This document shows, piece after piece, positions 47,972 to 56,895 of a stretch of 64,000 nucleotides of DNA. Numbering within the stretch: position 1 is the stretch's first letter; each line of letters begins with the position of its first letter. The DNA is from Oxalobacteraceae bacterium (lineage in GTDB: Bacteria; Pseudomonadota; Gammaproteobacteria; Burkholderiales; Burkholderiaceae_D). The position numbers were made by a program, and so were the translations under genes. The notes under the pieces are model-generated. The model saw only the letters and a list, made by a program, of their open reading frames with translations, was not told the origin of the DNA and did no database searches. The DNA lies in assembly GCA_025352145.1 (NCBI GenBank), contig JANXTY010000030.1:1-64000 (forward strand), written 5' to 3'.

Positions 47972-48001
47972 TGTCAGCGGATTCCTACAAATGAATCGGG
48001 A
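47972..48001 (+). promoter_or_regulatory. Shared upstream motif, copy 2
   Basis: TGTCAGCGGATTCCTACAA is nearly the same as copy 1 at 28238-28267 (18 of the first 19 bases). It is about 80 bp before the second Crp/Fnr start. The rest of the 330-bp gap, from 47750, shows no gene. Confidence 0.5.
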
Positions 48002-48080
48002 AGGCACTGATGCTTAAAATAATTCAATCATGTAATTATCGGGAAATTAGATGTCCGATTGAAATTCTACCGGAGTAATT

Positions 48081-48938
48081 ATGCGAGCAGCGCTGAATAG
48101 ATGTGATAACCCCATTAGCAAAAATTTGGTTAAGCCAACCGCTATGCCGTCACTAAAAGCCATTCGGCGTCTTTCCCAACCAGCTCCTCCACGTACTCAA
48201 CCGGTCCAGATACTTGGTTTGTACGGTCATAACCCAAAGCAAAACAGTTTGCTGGCGGGCCTTCCTGAAGAAGAATATCAACGACTTTTGCCTCACCTCG
48301 AATTTGTCTGCATGCCGCTTGAAATGCTCGTCTGTAAAGAAAGTATAGGGATCGCAGACGCTTATTTTCCTACCAGTAGTATCGTTTCCGTCATGTACCA
48401 GACAAAGGGCGGCGCTTTATTGGAAACCGCCGTGATCGGCAATGAAGGATTAGTTGGAGTTAATGCTTTTATGGGAGGAGGTGCCAGTCTCAATCGGGGA
48501 ATGGTAAAAAGTGCTGGGTATGGTTTTCGTATTCCAGCCGTTATTCTTGCCCAGGAATTTAAACGGGGTGAGGTTTTGCAGCAGTCCTTGCTGCGATATA
48601 CGCAAGCGTTGATTACCCAAATGTCGCAAATTGCAGTATGTAATCGTCATCACAGTATAGGGCAACAATTATGTCGTTTGCTCTTGTTAAGCCTGGATAG
48701 ACTGCCCTCTAATGAGCTGAATATGACACAGGAATTAATTGCAAAATCATTGGGTGTGCGCAGAGAAAGTATCGCTGAAGCGGCCGGCAATCTGCAGGAT
48801 AACAAGGTGATCAATTACACCCGTGGCCACATCACTGTCTCAAACCGGAAGGGACTTGAGTTACGTGCATGCGAGTGCTATTCAAGCGTAAAAAAAGAAT
48901 ATGACAGATTGTTGCAAGGGGATCATAAAGTGTCCTGA
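48081..48938 (+). CDS. Crp/Fnr-type transcription regulator, copy 2
   Basis: Protein of 285 residues with GGAG before ATG 48081. The layout matches the regulator at 28572: variable N-terminus, cyclic-nucleotide-binding-like barrel (YFPTSSIVSVM, IGNEGLVGVNAFMGGG), and a C-terminal HTH (MTQELIAKSLGVRRESIAEAAGNLQ). Shared blocks such as AVCNRHHSIxQQLCR and RGHI show that the two are paralogues from one duplication. The ligand is unknown. It is followed by a MEDS-domain gene and stress-type genes, which suggests stress control. Confidence 0.88.
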   Translation: MRAALNRCDNPISKNLVKPTAMPSLKAIRRLSQPAPPRTQPVQILGLYGHNPKQNSLLAGLPEEEYQRLLPHLEFVCMPLEMLVCKESIGIADAYFPTSSIVSVMYQTKGGALLETAVIGNEGLVGVNAFMGGGASLNRGMVKSAGYGFRIPAVILAQEFKRGEVLQQSLLRYTQALITQMSQIAVCNRHHSIGQQLCRLLLLSLDRLPSNELNMTQELIAKSLGVRRESIAEAAGNLQDNKVINYTRGHITVSNRKGLELRACECYSSVKKEYDRLLQGDHKVS

Positions 48939-49206
48939 AATTACTGTAAAGGGAGTCACTCTACAGTGCGATTGCCCGGCCTCCAAATTTCTACGACATC
49001 ACTTAAATATGCAGGTCTATCTTGTAAGTCATCTCAAAAATATTGATGGGATAGCTAATAAAATATTTTTTATTGAGAAGTAGGCATCATAAATGTAAGG
49101 AGAACGGATTCTTATGTTGAGAAAATTTTCCATTATTTAATAATCGCCGGTGTTTTCCAGATGTTGGGAGCATCGTTCTGCAGGATCTTTGTACAATGGA
49201 TATTTC

Positions 49207-49788
49207 ATGAAATCAGATAAAATTATTGACAGAAAGCGCGTCGATGTTTTTTGGGGTGAAATGGCCGCGTGCGAACATTTTGTTCAAATCTATGACCACG
49301 AAGACGTATTCATAGACACGCTGGAGGGTTTCATTCGCGGCGGACTGGAAGTTGGCGATACTGCCATCGTCATTGCGACACCTCTTCACTTGCGCGCATT
49401 AGAGGACAAGATGCGTCGCAATGGCGTTGATCCAGAAGACGCGCGTATCAAAAACCACTATATTGCGTTGGATGCCGAAGAGATGCTCAGGAAGTTTATG
49501 GTGAATGGCTGGCCGGATGACCTGTTATTTACAGAAGTGGTTACCGAGGTCATTGAACGGGCAAAGAGTAATGGGCGTAACGTACGGGCATTTGGTGAGA
49601 TGGTCGCACTTTTGTGGGCGCAAGGTCATAACGGAGCAGTAGTCAGGCTTGAGCATCTATGGACTAACCTGTGTAACAACCAATCATTTTCTTTGTTTTG
49701 CGCATATCCGCGCGCCGGGTTCACCCAGAATGCAAACATCTCTATTTTGCAAGTATGTGCGGCCCATTCGAAAGTTATTTCCACGTAA
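49207..49788 (+). CDS. MEDS-domain sensory protein
   Basis: Protein of 193 residues from ATG 49207. It is one MEDS (methanogen/methylotroph, DcmR sensory) domain: HFVQIYDHEDVFIDTLEGFIRGGLEVGDTAIVIATP at the start and VRAFGEMVALLWAQGH later are typical. Such proteins are thought to sense small molecules or hydrocarbons and sometimes interact with kinases or with RsbRST-type partners. The region from 48939 to 49206 has nothing else visible, and the ribosome site before the ATG is weak. The frame is open to 49150 without good support. Confidence 0.78.
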   Translation: MKSDKIIDRKRVDVFWGEMAACEHFVQIYDHEDVFIDTLEGFIRGGLEVGDTAIVIATPLHLRALEDKMRRNGVDPEDARIKNHYIALDAEEMLRKFMVNGWPDDLLFTEVVTEVIERAKSNGRNVRAFGEMVALLWAQGHNGAVVRLEHLWTNLCNNQSFSLFCAYPRAGFTQNANISILQVCAAHSKVIST

Positions 49789-50393
49789 AAATTAGTAGAT
49801 CATTAGTAATTTCCTGCTGCACTTCATAGGCTTCTCTGCCACTCGTCAAGGTACTTAAATGTCGGCCTTCCCCTAGTTTGGGAGGGGTTGGAGTACCTCT
49901 CAGTTGTACGTTGGCGCTTCTTGATCTTCTATTCTATTTCGCTGCCGGTGGCCGATCGACATCGTTATGGTCAATCGGATGATGCACTGTCGACTAAATA
50001 AATAAAATGAGGCCATGTGTTAGTTAACGTACCGATGAATGAAAAATCTTTCGATACAGTGGATCCAACTTCACCCCATAGACATAAGTAAGTGCCCCGA
50101 TGAGGGGAAGGCCTGGGAAGCGTGGTACTGAACTGCATGTTGTTAAAGAGGAAGTTGCCGTGCAGTCGGTTGATCAACGGCAGGGGAGTGGAAAGCAGGT
50201 AAGCAAGTGATTAGCTCTGCTGGAAACGATATTGATGTTTTAGGTAATGGAGTAATGGCGGTATTAAGTTCTTTGTGTGGAAGTTGTGTCATCCGCGGTA
50301 GTGAAGTGCTGCTGAAAATTTCTTGTTGAGAAAAACGGTTTTTTATATCAGAAGTATCGATCGTAGTATTCATTCCTCATAGGAGAAGCAATC
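49789..50393. other. Gap with nested hairpin and inverted repeat
   Basis: No credible gene. A composite hairpin at 49849-49898 has an outer stem AGGTACT/AGTACCT and an inner CCCCT/AGGGG stem. GGCCTTCCCCT at 49864-49874 also has an exact inverted copy, AGGGGAAGGCC, at 50103-50113. These could be ends of a small element or an untranslated RNA; neither is established. Confidence 0.35.
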
Positions 50394-50579
50394 ATGAATA
50401 AAGACCAAGTCAAAGGTGTTACCAAAGAGATCGCAGGCAAAGTTCAAGAAGGTGCTGGCAAGTTGGTCGGCAGCAAAACGCAGCAAGCCAAGGGGTTGCA
50501 AAAACAAGTCGCTGGTAAAACTGAAAAAGCGTATGGCGATGCTAAAGAAATTGTAAAAGATTCAGTCAGCAAACACTAA
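50394..50579 (+). CDS. CsbD family stress protein
   Basis: Canonical CsbD protein of 61 residues, begins MNKDQVKGVTKEIAGKV and ends in a Lys-rich helix. CsbD proteins are small, Lys/Gly-rich and induced in general stress. AGGAG precedes the ATG. It is followed by the glycine-zipper gene and a DUF883 gene, so these three form a stress-type group. Confidence 0.92.
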   Translation: MNKDQVKGVTKEIAGKVQEGAGKLVGSKTQQAKGLQKQVAGKTEKAYGDAKEIVKDSVSKH

Positions 50580-50642
50580 GGGGGGTGCCTGCTTTAGGGC
50601 GGGCAGTTGTTTCCGTGAATTGTATTAATCAAAGGAATAAAA

Positions 50643-51185
50643 ATGACGAGTACAACAACTTCGTATGATGATTCGAAGATGCTCACCGGTTTGTTTAAAA
50701 ATCGGGACGATGCCGAACGGGCGTTTCACACTTTATCTGAACGTGGTTACAACAAGGAGGATGTCAATCTTGTGATGACTGACGAAACGCGTAATCGCCA
50801 TTTTTCGGACGAAGGGGCAATGAAGACTGAACTGGGTACAAAAGCGGCAGAAGGTGCTGGCATTGGTGGCGCTATCGGAGGAACGCTGGGCGCAATTGCG
50901 GCAGCGATTGCAGCGCTGGGGACCACGATTGCTATTCCTGGCTTGGGTTTGGTTATCGCGGGTCCATTGGCTGCCGCTATAGCGGGCGCCGGAGCGGGCA
51001 GTGTGAGTGGCGGTCTGATTGGTGCGTTGGTCGGATGGGGCATTCCTGAAGACCGGGTTAAACATTATGAAGCGGGTATCAAGGAAGGTGGCATTCTCAT
51101 GGGCGTAAAACCTCGCTCGGCCGACGATGCCCGGATCTTGGAACAGCACTGGAAACTGTACAAAGGTGAGCATGTTTATTTGTAG
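50643..51185 (+). CDS. General stress protein with YflT-like domain and glycine-rich membrane region
   Basis: Protein of 180 residues. The N-terminal 60 residues (SKMLTGLFKNRDDAERAFHTLSERGY) match a general stress protein 17M/YflT-type domain. The centre (about 75-135) is a long Gly/Ala-rich hydrophobic stretch (IGGAIGGTLGAIAAAIAALG, AGAGAGSVSGGLIGALVGWG), like a glycine-zipper membrane region. AAGGAA lies before the ATG. It is encoded right after csbD and probably acts in envelope stress; this is inference from context. Confidence 0.75.
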   Translation: MTSTTTSYDDSKMLTGLFKNRDDAERAFHTLSERGYNKEDVNLVMTDETRNRHFSDEGAMKTELGTKAAEGAGIGGAIGGTLGAIAAAIAALGTTIAIPGLGLVIAGPLAAAIAGAGAGSVSGGLIGALVGWGIPEDRVKHYEAGIKEGGILMGVKPRSADDARILEQHWKLYKGEHVYL

Positions 51186-51378
51186 AAAATACTCTGTAAA
51201 TTAATTTTTCACGTCCATATAAGAATGTGGAAAGGTCGACATGATAAGGCTTTTCCCATTTGCGCAAGAGGGGAGATCACACTCTCACCCTTGTTTAGAT
51301 AGCAGAAATGTGGTGGGGGCTTTTAATTTACTTAAGTGAACTTTTAAATATTTCTAATTTTATGTTGAGAGGTAAAAA

Positions 51379-51801
51379 ATGGACATTAATACGACCCGTA
51401 ACCAGAATGGAAATGGTGCTGCCGATTCAGCGAAAGATTTTGTGCGCGATGCCAGTTCCGCAGCGCAAAATCTGGGAGCGGCCACAAAAAAAGCTGCTCA
51501 TGATGTAGGATCAGTTGCACGTGACGAAGCCTCAAAACTTCGGGCGGATTTGGATGATCTTATTTCGAAAATCCCTGGGTTATCTGAAATTGACTTACAA
51601 GTGGCGAAGGAAAAATTCCTTGCAACGGTTAACTCGGTTTCTGCGAGTGCCAAAAATTATGTGGCGGATGCACGGGAAAAAATTACCGAGCAAGTCGAAG
51701 TGACAGAAAGTTTCATTAAAGAAAAGCCGTTTAAATCAGTAGGAATTGCGGCGATAGCGGGACTCCTTGTGGGAGCCTTGGTAGCACGCCGCCGCTCCTA
51801 A
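51379..51801 (+). CDS. DUF883 family (ElaB/YqjD-like) protein
   Basis: Protein of 140 residues. A charged helical part (about 20-110) leads to a C-terminal membrane anchor (IAAIAGLLVGALVARRRS, with the terminal Arg patch). ElaB/YqjD-type proteins are inner-membrane, ribosome-associated and induced in stationary phase. AGAGGT stands before the ATG. It is the third gene of the stress group; the region from 51186 to 51378 is AT-rich and may hold its own promoter. Confidence 0.88.
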   Translation: MDINTTRNQNGNGAADSAKDFVRDASSAAQNLGAATKKAAHDVGSVARDEASKLRADLDDLISKIPGLSEIDLQVAKEKFLATVNSVSASAKNYVADAREKITEQVEVTESFIKEKPFKSVGIAAIAGLLVGALVARRRS

Positions 51802-52083
51802 TTTCAGGATATGTGAGCATCGATGATCGCCTTAGTCGTACGCTATCAGTTACTAAGGAGTTACTAAGGCGATCTAGCAGTAATCGGGGATTGTTCGGGG
51901 TAGGTCAAAGAAGGTCGTTGCAGATGCAGTAAAAGCGATCGGACTAGCCAGCCCTGGCCTAAAACCTATCGCTCTACATCCCAATTATGGGATGGTTTTT
52001 CACTTTCAGGGACTCATACCAAAAGCATCGAAGACAATGGATGCGAATGGTTAATGGACGCGCATTAATTAAAGAGGTGCCAT

Positions 52084-52344
52084 TTGAAAACGACAGTACA
52101 TGACGAAAAAATTTTAACCGTGAGACCCGCTGAGACGCAAAGGGGGCGAAAATTGCCTCACGAACGCGACGAGTCCCCTGAGGCGGGACCAATTCACCCG
52201 CAAGAGGTAATGCGTCAGGCAGCGGTAGATGTGAAGCGGGGATTGGTAGATACTGATTTACACGATGCACCGCAGTTCAATAAGAAAAATAATACGCCCT
52301 CTCCTTTTCTTGAGTCGGGCAGTAGAAAAACCCCTAAAAAATAG
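52084..52344 (+). CDS. Conserved hypothetical small protein, TTG start
   Basis: Protein of 86 residues, charged and probably disordered, starting at TTG 52084 with AGAGG 7 bases upstream. The segment GRKLPHERDESPE and the later GLVDTDL are conserved in small proteins I have seen in Burkholderiales, where the function is unknown. It has no membrane segment and no known domain. It is convergent with mpg. Confidence 0.65.
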   Translation: MKTTVHDEKILTVRPAETQRGRKLPHERDESPEAGPIHPQEVMRQAAVDVKRGLVDTDLHDAPQFNKKNNTPSPFLESGSRKTPKK

Positions 52345-52392
52345 CATTCACCTAGTCAATGCGAGAAGTGGAGCAGGATCTTTCTTGCTCAA

Positions 52393-52944
52393 TCAGGGGC
52401 GTGAGACAAATGGGTTTCCAGCGATATAAAAACGTAGCATTTTTTCGGTCCACATCCCCGCGTATCCCAGGCCGATCCTGGGGGTTTTACGAATGGTAAA
52501 TTTTTCTGGTTTATCGACAGCTGCGATATAAAAATCTTGATTAAGCAAATCGTAACCATTTAAGTTGATACCAATGTGCATGGCTTTACATAATAATCCT
52601 GGCCCTTGAGTATTTCCTGTAATATTTTTTAATGGTTCAAGTGCCCGGATCAATACCGCACAACCATTTCCCTCCGGCTCGGTCACCACGTTCATGCAAT
52701 GATGTATGCCATAGATAAGGTAAATGTAGGCGTGGCCCGGTGGTCCAAACATGGTCTGAGAACGTTTGGTCAATTTTTTTGAAGAATGGGATGCGAGATC
52801 GTGCGCTCCCACATAAGCCTCCACTTCCACGATGCGCCCTATTCTTTCGATGCCATCGACAGAATGGACAAGTAAACAGCCTAGCAATTTTTCTGCCACA
52901 AGCGTCGTGGACTGAATATAAAAATTGCGATCTAGCACCTTCAT
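52393..52944 (-). CDS. mpg: 3-methyladenine DNA glycosylase (AAG type)
   Basis: Protein of 183 residues that removes alkylated purines in base-excision repair. Motifs: LLGCLLVHSV, EVEAYVGAHDLASHSS with the catalytic Glu, GPPGHAYIYLIYGIHHCMN and later PGLLCKAM. The length is usual for the bacterial alkyladenine glycosylase. It stands alone between the hypothetical protein and a gene-free stretch. Confidence 0.92.
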   Translation of the reverse strand: MKVLDRNFYIQSTTLVAEKLLGCLLVHSVDGIERIGRIVEVEAYVGAHDLASHSSKKLTKRSQTMFGPPGHAYIYLIYGIHHCMNVVTEPEGNGCAVLIRALEPLKNITGNTQGPGLLCKAMHIGINLNGYDLLNQDFYIAAVDKPEKFTIRKTPRIGLGYAGMWTEKMLRFYIAGNPFVSRP

Positions 52945-53469
52945 ATTTTTCTCAATTGCAAAAATTAAGAGAAGCTTTATTGCCGAACCGGGAGAAATTT
53001 GTTAAATAAATTTAGGAGAAGTCAGACCTGCAGCCGCCATCAAGGAAGTAAAAAGCACAGTACCATCGCTCACAGCTGCAAGAAGCAGAGTAATCCCTCA
53101 AACCAGGATTTTCTTCGATAAATCCAAAGCAGCGGCGTGAAATCGCCAAGGAAGGGCGCGCGGACGTTCTTTGGGTAAGCCCCTTAGACCACCGCATCTA
53201 TTTCTGAAAGCTCTCGCAATGATGACCCCTAATCCGCAAATGATAATGCGCTTTCGAGAATATGCAGCCCAGGAATGAGAAATAGCGATGAGAACCTATG
53301 TCCGCTCTATAGCCGACATAAGCTGGCGCACTTCATGCGCACACTTGGAAATTATTGTCGGGTACCAGTGCCCATCGATTCATCTTTACCTCGCCTGGGT
53401 GCCATTTCATAGCCTCCCTTTCAATAAAATTTGTGCCATACCAGTATCGACACCGTACGTTAAATGTTC
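52945..53469. other. Intergenic gap between mpg and the HTH gene
   Basis: I see no credible gene or RNA. Short open frames have no ribosome sites or recognisable sequence. Confidence 0.4.
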
Positions 53470-53748
53470 TTACTCCCCGTGCGAAGAGTTTAGATCACTG
53501 ACGCGGAATTTCCCACGCAGATCACCCATGAGAATACGTAAATCCGCGATGCTAATGTCACTTACTTCATGCATGCGTAAGAGGAGTGAGGCACCAATCG
53601 CTAATTTCCGATGGCGAATTCTGCTTATCACAGGGGGAGCGACTTGAAGCGCGCGTGCAAGTGCGGCGTCATTTTTTAGACTACGTGTTTTTTTGACGGC
53701 ATCAAAAACACTATTGGGATTGTATGTCTCTTGATCTTGTAAAGGCAT
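53470..53748 (-). CDS. Small Cro/C1-type HTH protein
   Basis: Protein of 92 residues. The middle (about 25-65) resembles a lambda-repressor-like HTH: LKNDAALARALQVAPPVISRIRHRKLAIGASLLLRMHEVSDISIADLR, where the helices line up with an XRE fold. GAGGAAA is well placed before the ATG. Such proteins are frequent in Burkholderiales and lack known targets. No toxin or phage gene adjoins it. Confidence 0.65.
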   Translation of the reverse strand: MPLQDQETYNPNSVFDAVKKTRSLKNDAALARALQVAPPVISRIRHRKLAIGASLLLRMHEVSDISIADLRILMGDLRGKFRVSDLNSSHGE

Positions 53749-54220
53749 TGGATTTTCCTCTTAATTTGGCAGGTCGAAATTTAAAAATTGAGCGCATCAA
53801 TAGCGCCTCGAAGTACGGGTAGAAACTGCTACACCTCAGCCGTATTTATCTTTCGCACGTATCCGGTCTTTACAGGAATAACCTGAATAACACTCACTAT
53901 ATGTGCTGTCTTTTGAGCCGTAAAAAATTCCATTTTAAATAAAAATCATGCACGATCATTTGCTGACACGCTGCAAAATCGGGTTAAGACAATATCTACA
54001 GTGCCCGGGATTTATTGCTGGTAATTTTTGAAAAATTTGTAATAAATTTGCGTTTACGATATCAGATATTTTTCACGCCATTCGTGCGTTGGGTAACATA
54101 CGATACTTAAGCTCAACCTTCATAACTTGGCCTCAGCTAGCAAGTGGTTCGCTGATGGGCTGTATGCGTCTTTTGGCTTCTTGAAATAACGTCAGGATGA
54201 GTGATGGAAAAGCACACTAT
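53749..54220. other. Intergenic gap left of dinB
   Basis: No credible gene is seen. The sequence is AT-rich and shows no strong hairpin with a T tract. It is probably the 3' region of dinB and the 5' region of the HTH gene. Confidence 0.4.
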
Positions 54221-55381
54221 TTAGATTTCAAATAATAATAACTCTGTCTGGACGGACTGTCCGGCTTTGACCACATCGCTGTTGAGTAAAAGTGCGCCAG
54301 CACGAACCCCTAGCAGTCGTAACCTGCGATCAAGCCGAACGCGACGCAGGCATTGTCCTGCCGCATGCCGGATAGCGGCAGGATCAGCGGTAGGCGCGGG
54401 GAGGGTCATATCCCGCGTCACAATGCGGAAATCGTCATATCGAAGTTTGATGCCAATAGTGCGGCTAACGTAACCCTTGCGCTGAAGATCTTCCGCAAGG
54501 CGCGTGCATAGCTCTGTGAAAATGCCAGTGAGGATGACGCGGTCGTGTCGGGAATCGAGATCGTGTTCGAAGGTGGTTTCCCGGCTAAGTGACTTGGGTT
54601 CTGATCTAGTAACGACTGGGCGATCATCGTGTCCGTGGGAAACTGCGTGGAGCCAAGTCGCATAATTTAAGCCAAAATGCGTTTGCAACAATACAGGGTC
54701 GGTTTGGGCTAATTCGCCGATGGTGTGAATGCCAAGAGCGGCTAGTTTTTCTGCTGTTTTAGTACCGATGCCGTTGATTTTGCGCGCGGGCAAAGGCCAA
54801 AGTCGATGAGGAATATCGCTCATACTGAAGATTGTCAGGCCGTTGGGTTTATCGAGGTCAGAGCAGATCTTTGATAATAGTTTGTTAGGGGAGACGCCAA
54901 TAGAGCAAGACAGTCCCGTTGCCTCGTACACTGCCTGTCTAAGACGTGTTGCCAGTGCCAACGTCTCGCCAGATTCATTTGTCAAATCGATGTAAATCTC
55001 ATCGATTCCCCGATCTTCAATCAACGGCGTCACGCGCGTGACAGCCGCTTTGAACAGTCGAGAATAATGGCGATACGACTCAAAATCGACCGGTAGCAAA
55101 ATGGCATCCGGTGCCATGCGTGCTGCTTTCATGATACCCATCGCGGAGAACACGCCCAGTGCACGTGCCTCGTAGGTGGATGTCGTGATCACGCCGCGTC
55201 CGACGTAATCGCGTAATTGGAAAAAGCGGCGGCTGCCGTCTTCTTGTAATACTGGTTGATCGATGGCCCTGCCGCCAATGACCACGGGTTGTCCGCGCAA
55301 TTCGGGATAACGCAACAACTCGACAGATGCGTAGAAAGCATCCATATCCAAGTGAGCAATGCGGCGAGGCGTCTCTCTCAT
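54221..55381 (-). CDS. dinB: DNA polymerase IV
   Basis: Y-family translesion polymerase of 386 residues. Catalytic acidic residues are seen in LDMDAFYASVE near the N-terminus and in DRGIDEIYIDLT in the palm; the SIGVSPNKLLSKICSDLDKP motif is the usual signature. The C-terminal end QTELLLFEI matches the beta-clamp-binding type motif expected at this site. No frameshift or missing motif is seen. Upstream, no LexA box could be assigned by eye. Confidence 0.95.
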   Translation of the reverse strand: MRETPRRIAHLDMDAFYASVELLRYPELRGQPVVIGGRAIDQPVLQEDGSRRFFQLRDYVGRGVITTSTYEARALGVFSAMGIMKAARMAPDAILLPVDFESYRHYSRLFKAAVTRVTPLIEDRGIDEIYIDLTNESGETLALATRLRQAVYEATGLSCSIGVSPNKLLSKICSDLDKPNGLTIFSMSDIPHRLWPLPARKINGIGTKTAEKLAALGIHTIGELAQTDPVLLQTHFGLNYATWLHAVSHGHDDRPVVTRSEPKSLSRETTFEHDLDSRHDRVILTGIFTELCTRLAEDLQRKGYVSRTIGIKLRYDDFRIVTRDMTLPAPTADPAAIRHAAGQCLRRVRLDRRLRLLGVRAGALLLNSDVVKAGQSVQTELLLFEI

Positions 55382-56055
55382 TGCGGCTTATCGATCATGA
55401 TGTTAGCCAGGCCAACGCGTTGAGGTTGTAGTGTGCTTGATGTCATCTTGCATGCAGCTAATTTGAAGCGGCAGGTATAAATCATGTTTCCCCCGCACGG
55501 TTTCGTTAATAGAAATAGAAGGTGGGGTGACTCACCTCAGTTACAGATTATCACCGGATGATGAAAAGCGGGGGTGAGTGCGAGAGTCAACAGGCTATCA
55601 ATACACTATTCCCGATATATGAGATGACCCAGTTTGACCCTGTCATCGCTAAGCCCAGATGTGCAACTGGACTCATAGCGCTCTCACGTCAATCTCGATT
55701 TCCACTTTTTTTCCAATGGGAGTCAGCATGCGGCTTTGGTAGAAAAGAAGCGATCTAATGGGAATCTGGGCTCAGTCTGATAGACGCCTTGTCTTATCGG
55801 GGTATTGTTCGTGGGACCCAGTATTTTGGGGATTTCGATATACAATTCGGGGGCCGTAATTGGTACCCATAGTGCCGCTTCGACTGGCTCTCAAATCCAA
55901 TCTCGCCGCGATTTATTTCTGACGGAAAACATGACCAGCGTAGCAATCAGCCGATGAACAGGCGCGTTTATAGTCTGCGGGGGAGGCGCGTGAAACAGGA
56001 TAGCGTGCGGTCTGAATTCTGATGCAATGTCAACAAATGCCGTGCCGGATAGACC
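55382..56055. other. Gene-poor region upstream of exported-protein gene
   Basis: Interval of about 670 bp without a credible gene. It contains an inverted pair (TAAGCCCAGAT near 55649-55659 and ATCTGGGCT near 55763-55771) about 100 bp apart, which may be an old small element. Nothing else is identified. Confidence 0.35.
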
Positions 56056-56895
56056 ATGATAATGACAATAGTTAAGTACCGACCGTGGCGCCTGAGTTTG
56101 ATGCTTAGCGCTACCTTATTCGCCAATTTACTGATGTCTTTGTGCGCAGTGGCGGGTAATATTTCGTTTGACCTGTCATTTAAAGGGGCAACTTTGACGG
56201 TCACGCATGGAGGAGATGGCGGGGTATTTTATCCGGCCGTATTCCGAATGGCGGCTGATGGACGTTGGGAGCCTTTGGTGAATGTGAACGAGAATCTTTC
56301 TGCGCAATTTTTACCGGGTGACAAATTGAATGTAGTGTGGCCAGCGCAGTTAGCGCAAGAAAATTTCCCGGCGGTGACTCATCTGCAAGCAGTGATGGTA
56401 CGTTTTTTCGACCAGGCTGGTGTTGGCTTTGGGCAGATTTCTTTTTTTAAGCAACCGCTGGAATCCGATATCGCATTGAAGACGTATTTTTCGGGTGATC
56501 AATTGGTGATTGCCCCCCCGGAAGCTACCGATAAACGAGCGCGTGTTAGTTGGTTGTTGTGGCCTAAAGAAGATGGTATCGGCCCGATTAAAAGCTGGGT
56601 GCGTTTCGAGCATATCCAGCCCCCCGCTACCCGCATCGAATGGCTGCCTGATAGCAAGGCGCATTATGTGAAGGTCGGCGCAGGCCGTCCCGCAACCATC
56701 TTGTTGCATGAAACGGAGCAGGGCATTGTAATCCAGCGTATCGGCAGCGGTGGCATGCAGGGTCGGGAGCAGCGCCCTGCCTGGCTCAATGCAGCTGTTA
56801 TTTTGTATGGCTTGTCTGATTTTTTTTTACTGATGGCACTGGTGCTGTTTGGCTGGCCGTGGATGAATGCTAAACACACAGGTACAAGCGCATGA
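56056..56895 (+). CDS. Exported protein of unknown family with C-terminal anchor
   Basis: Protein of 279 residues. It has an N-terminal signal (hydrophobic about 12-33, LSLMLSATLFANLLMSLCAVAG), a mainly beta-rich exterior part, and a hydrophobic C-terminal helix (about 248-270, AVILYGLSDFFLLMALVLFGWPW). It is unrecognised as a family. Its stop overlaps the next gene start by ATGA, so it works with the large membrane protein downstream, probably as a periplasmic-facing partner. Confidence 0.65.
   Translation: MIMTIVKYRPWRLSLMLSATLFANLLMSLCAVAGNISFDLSFKGATLTVTHGGDGGVFYPAVFRMAADGRWEPLVNVNENLSAQFLPGDKLNVVWPAQLAQENFPAVTHLQAVMVRFFDQAGVGFGQISFFKQPLESDIALKTYFSGDQLVIAPPEATDKRARVSWLLWPKEDGIGPIKSWVRFEHIQPPATRIEWLPDSKAHYVKVGAGRPATILLHETEQGIVIQRIGSGGMQGREQRPAWLNAAVILYGLSDFFLLMALVLFGWPWMNAKHTGTSA

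Noticed and set aside
53012-53197. Small Cys-rich leftward frame near mpg
   Set aside because: It has no ribosome site and no recognisable family, and sits in a gene-free stretch where chance frames are expected.
55558-55758. Rightward small frame upstream of the exported-protein gene
   Set aside because: No known motif, no clear ribosome site, and part of it overlaps an inverted repeat that looks like old element debris.
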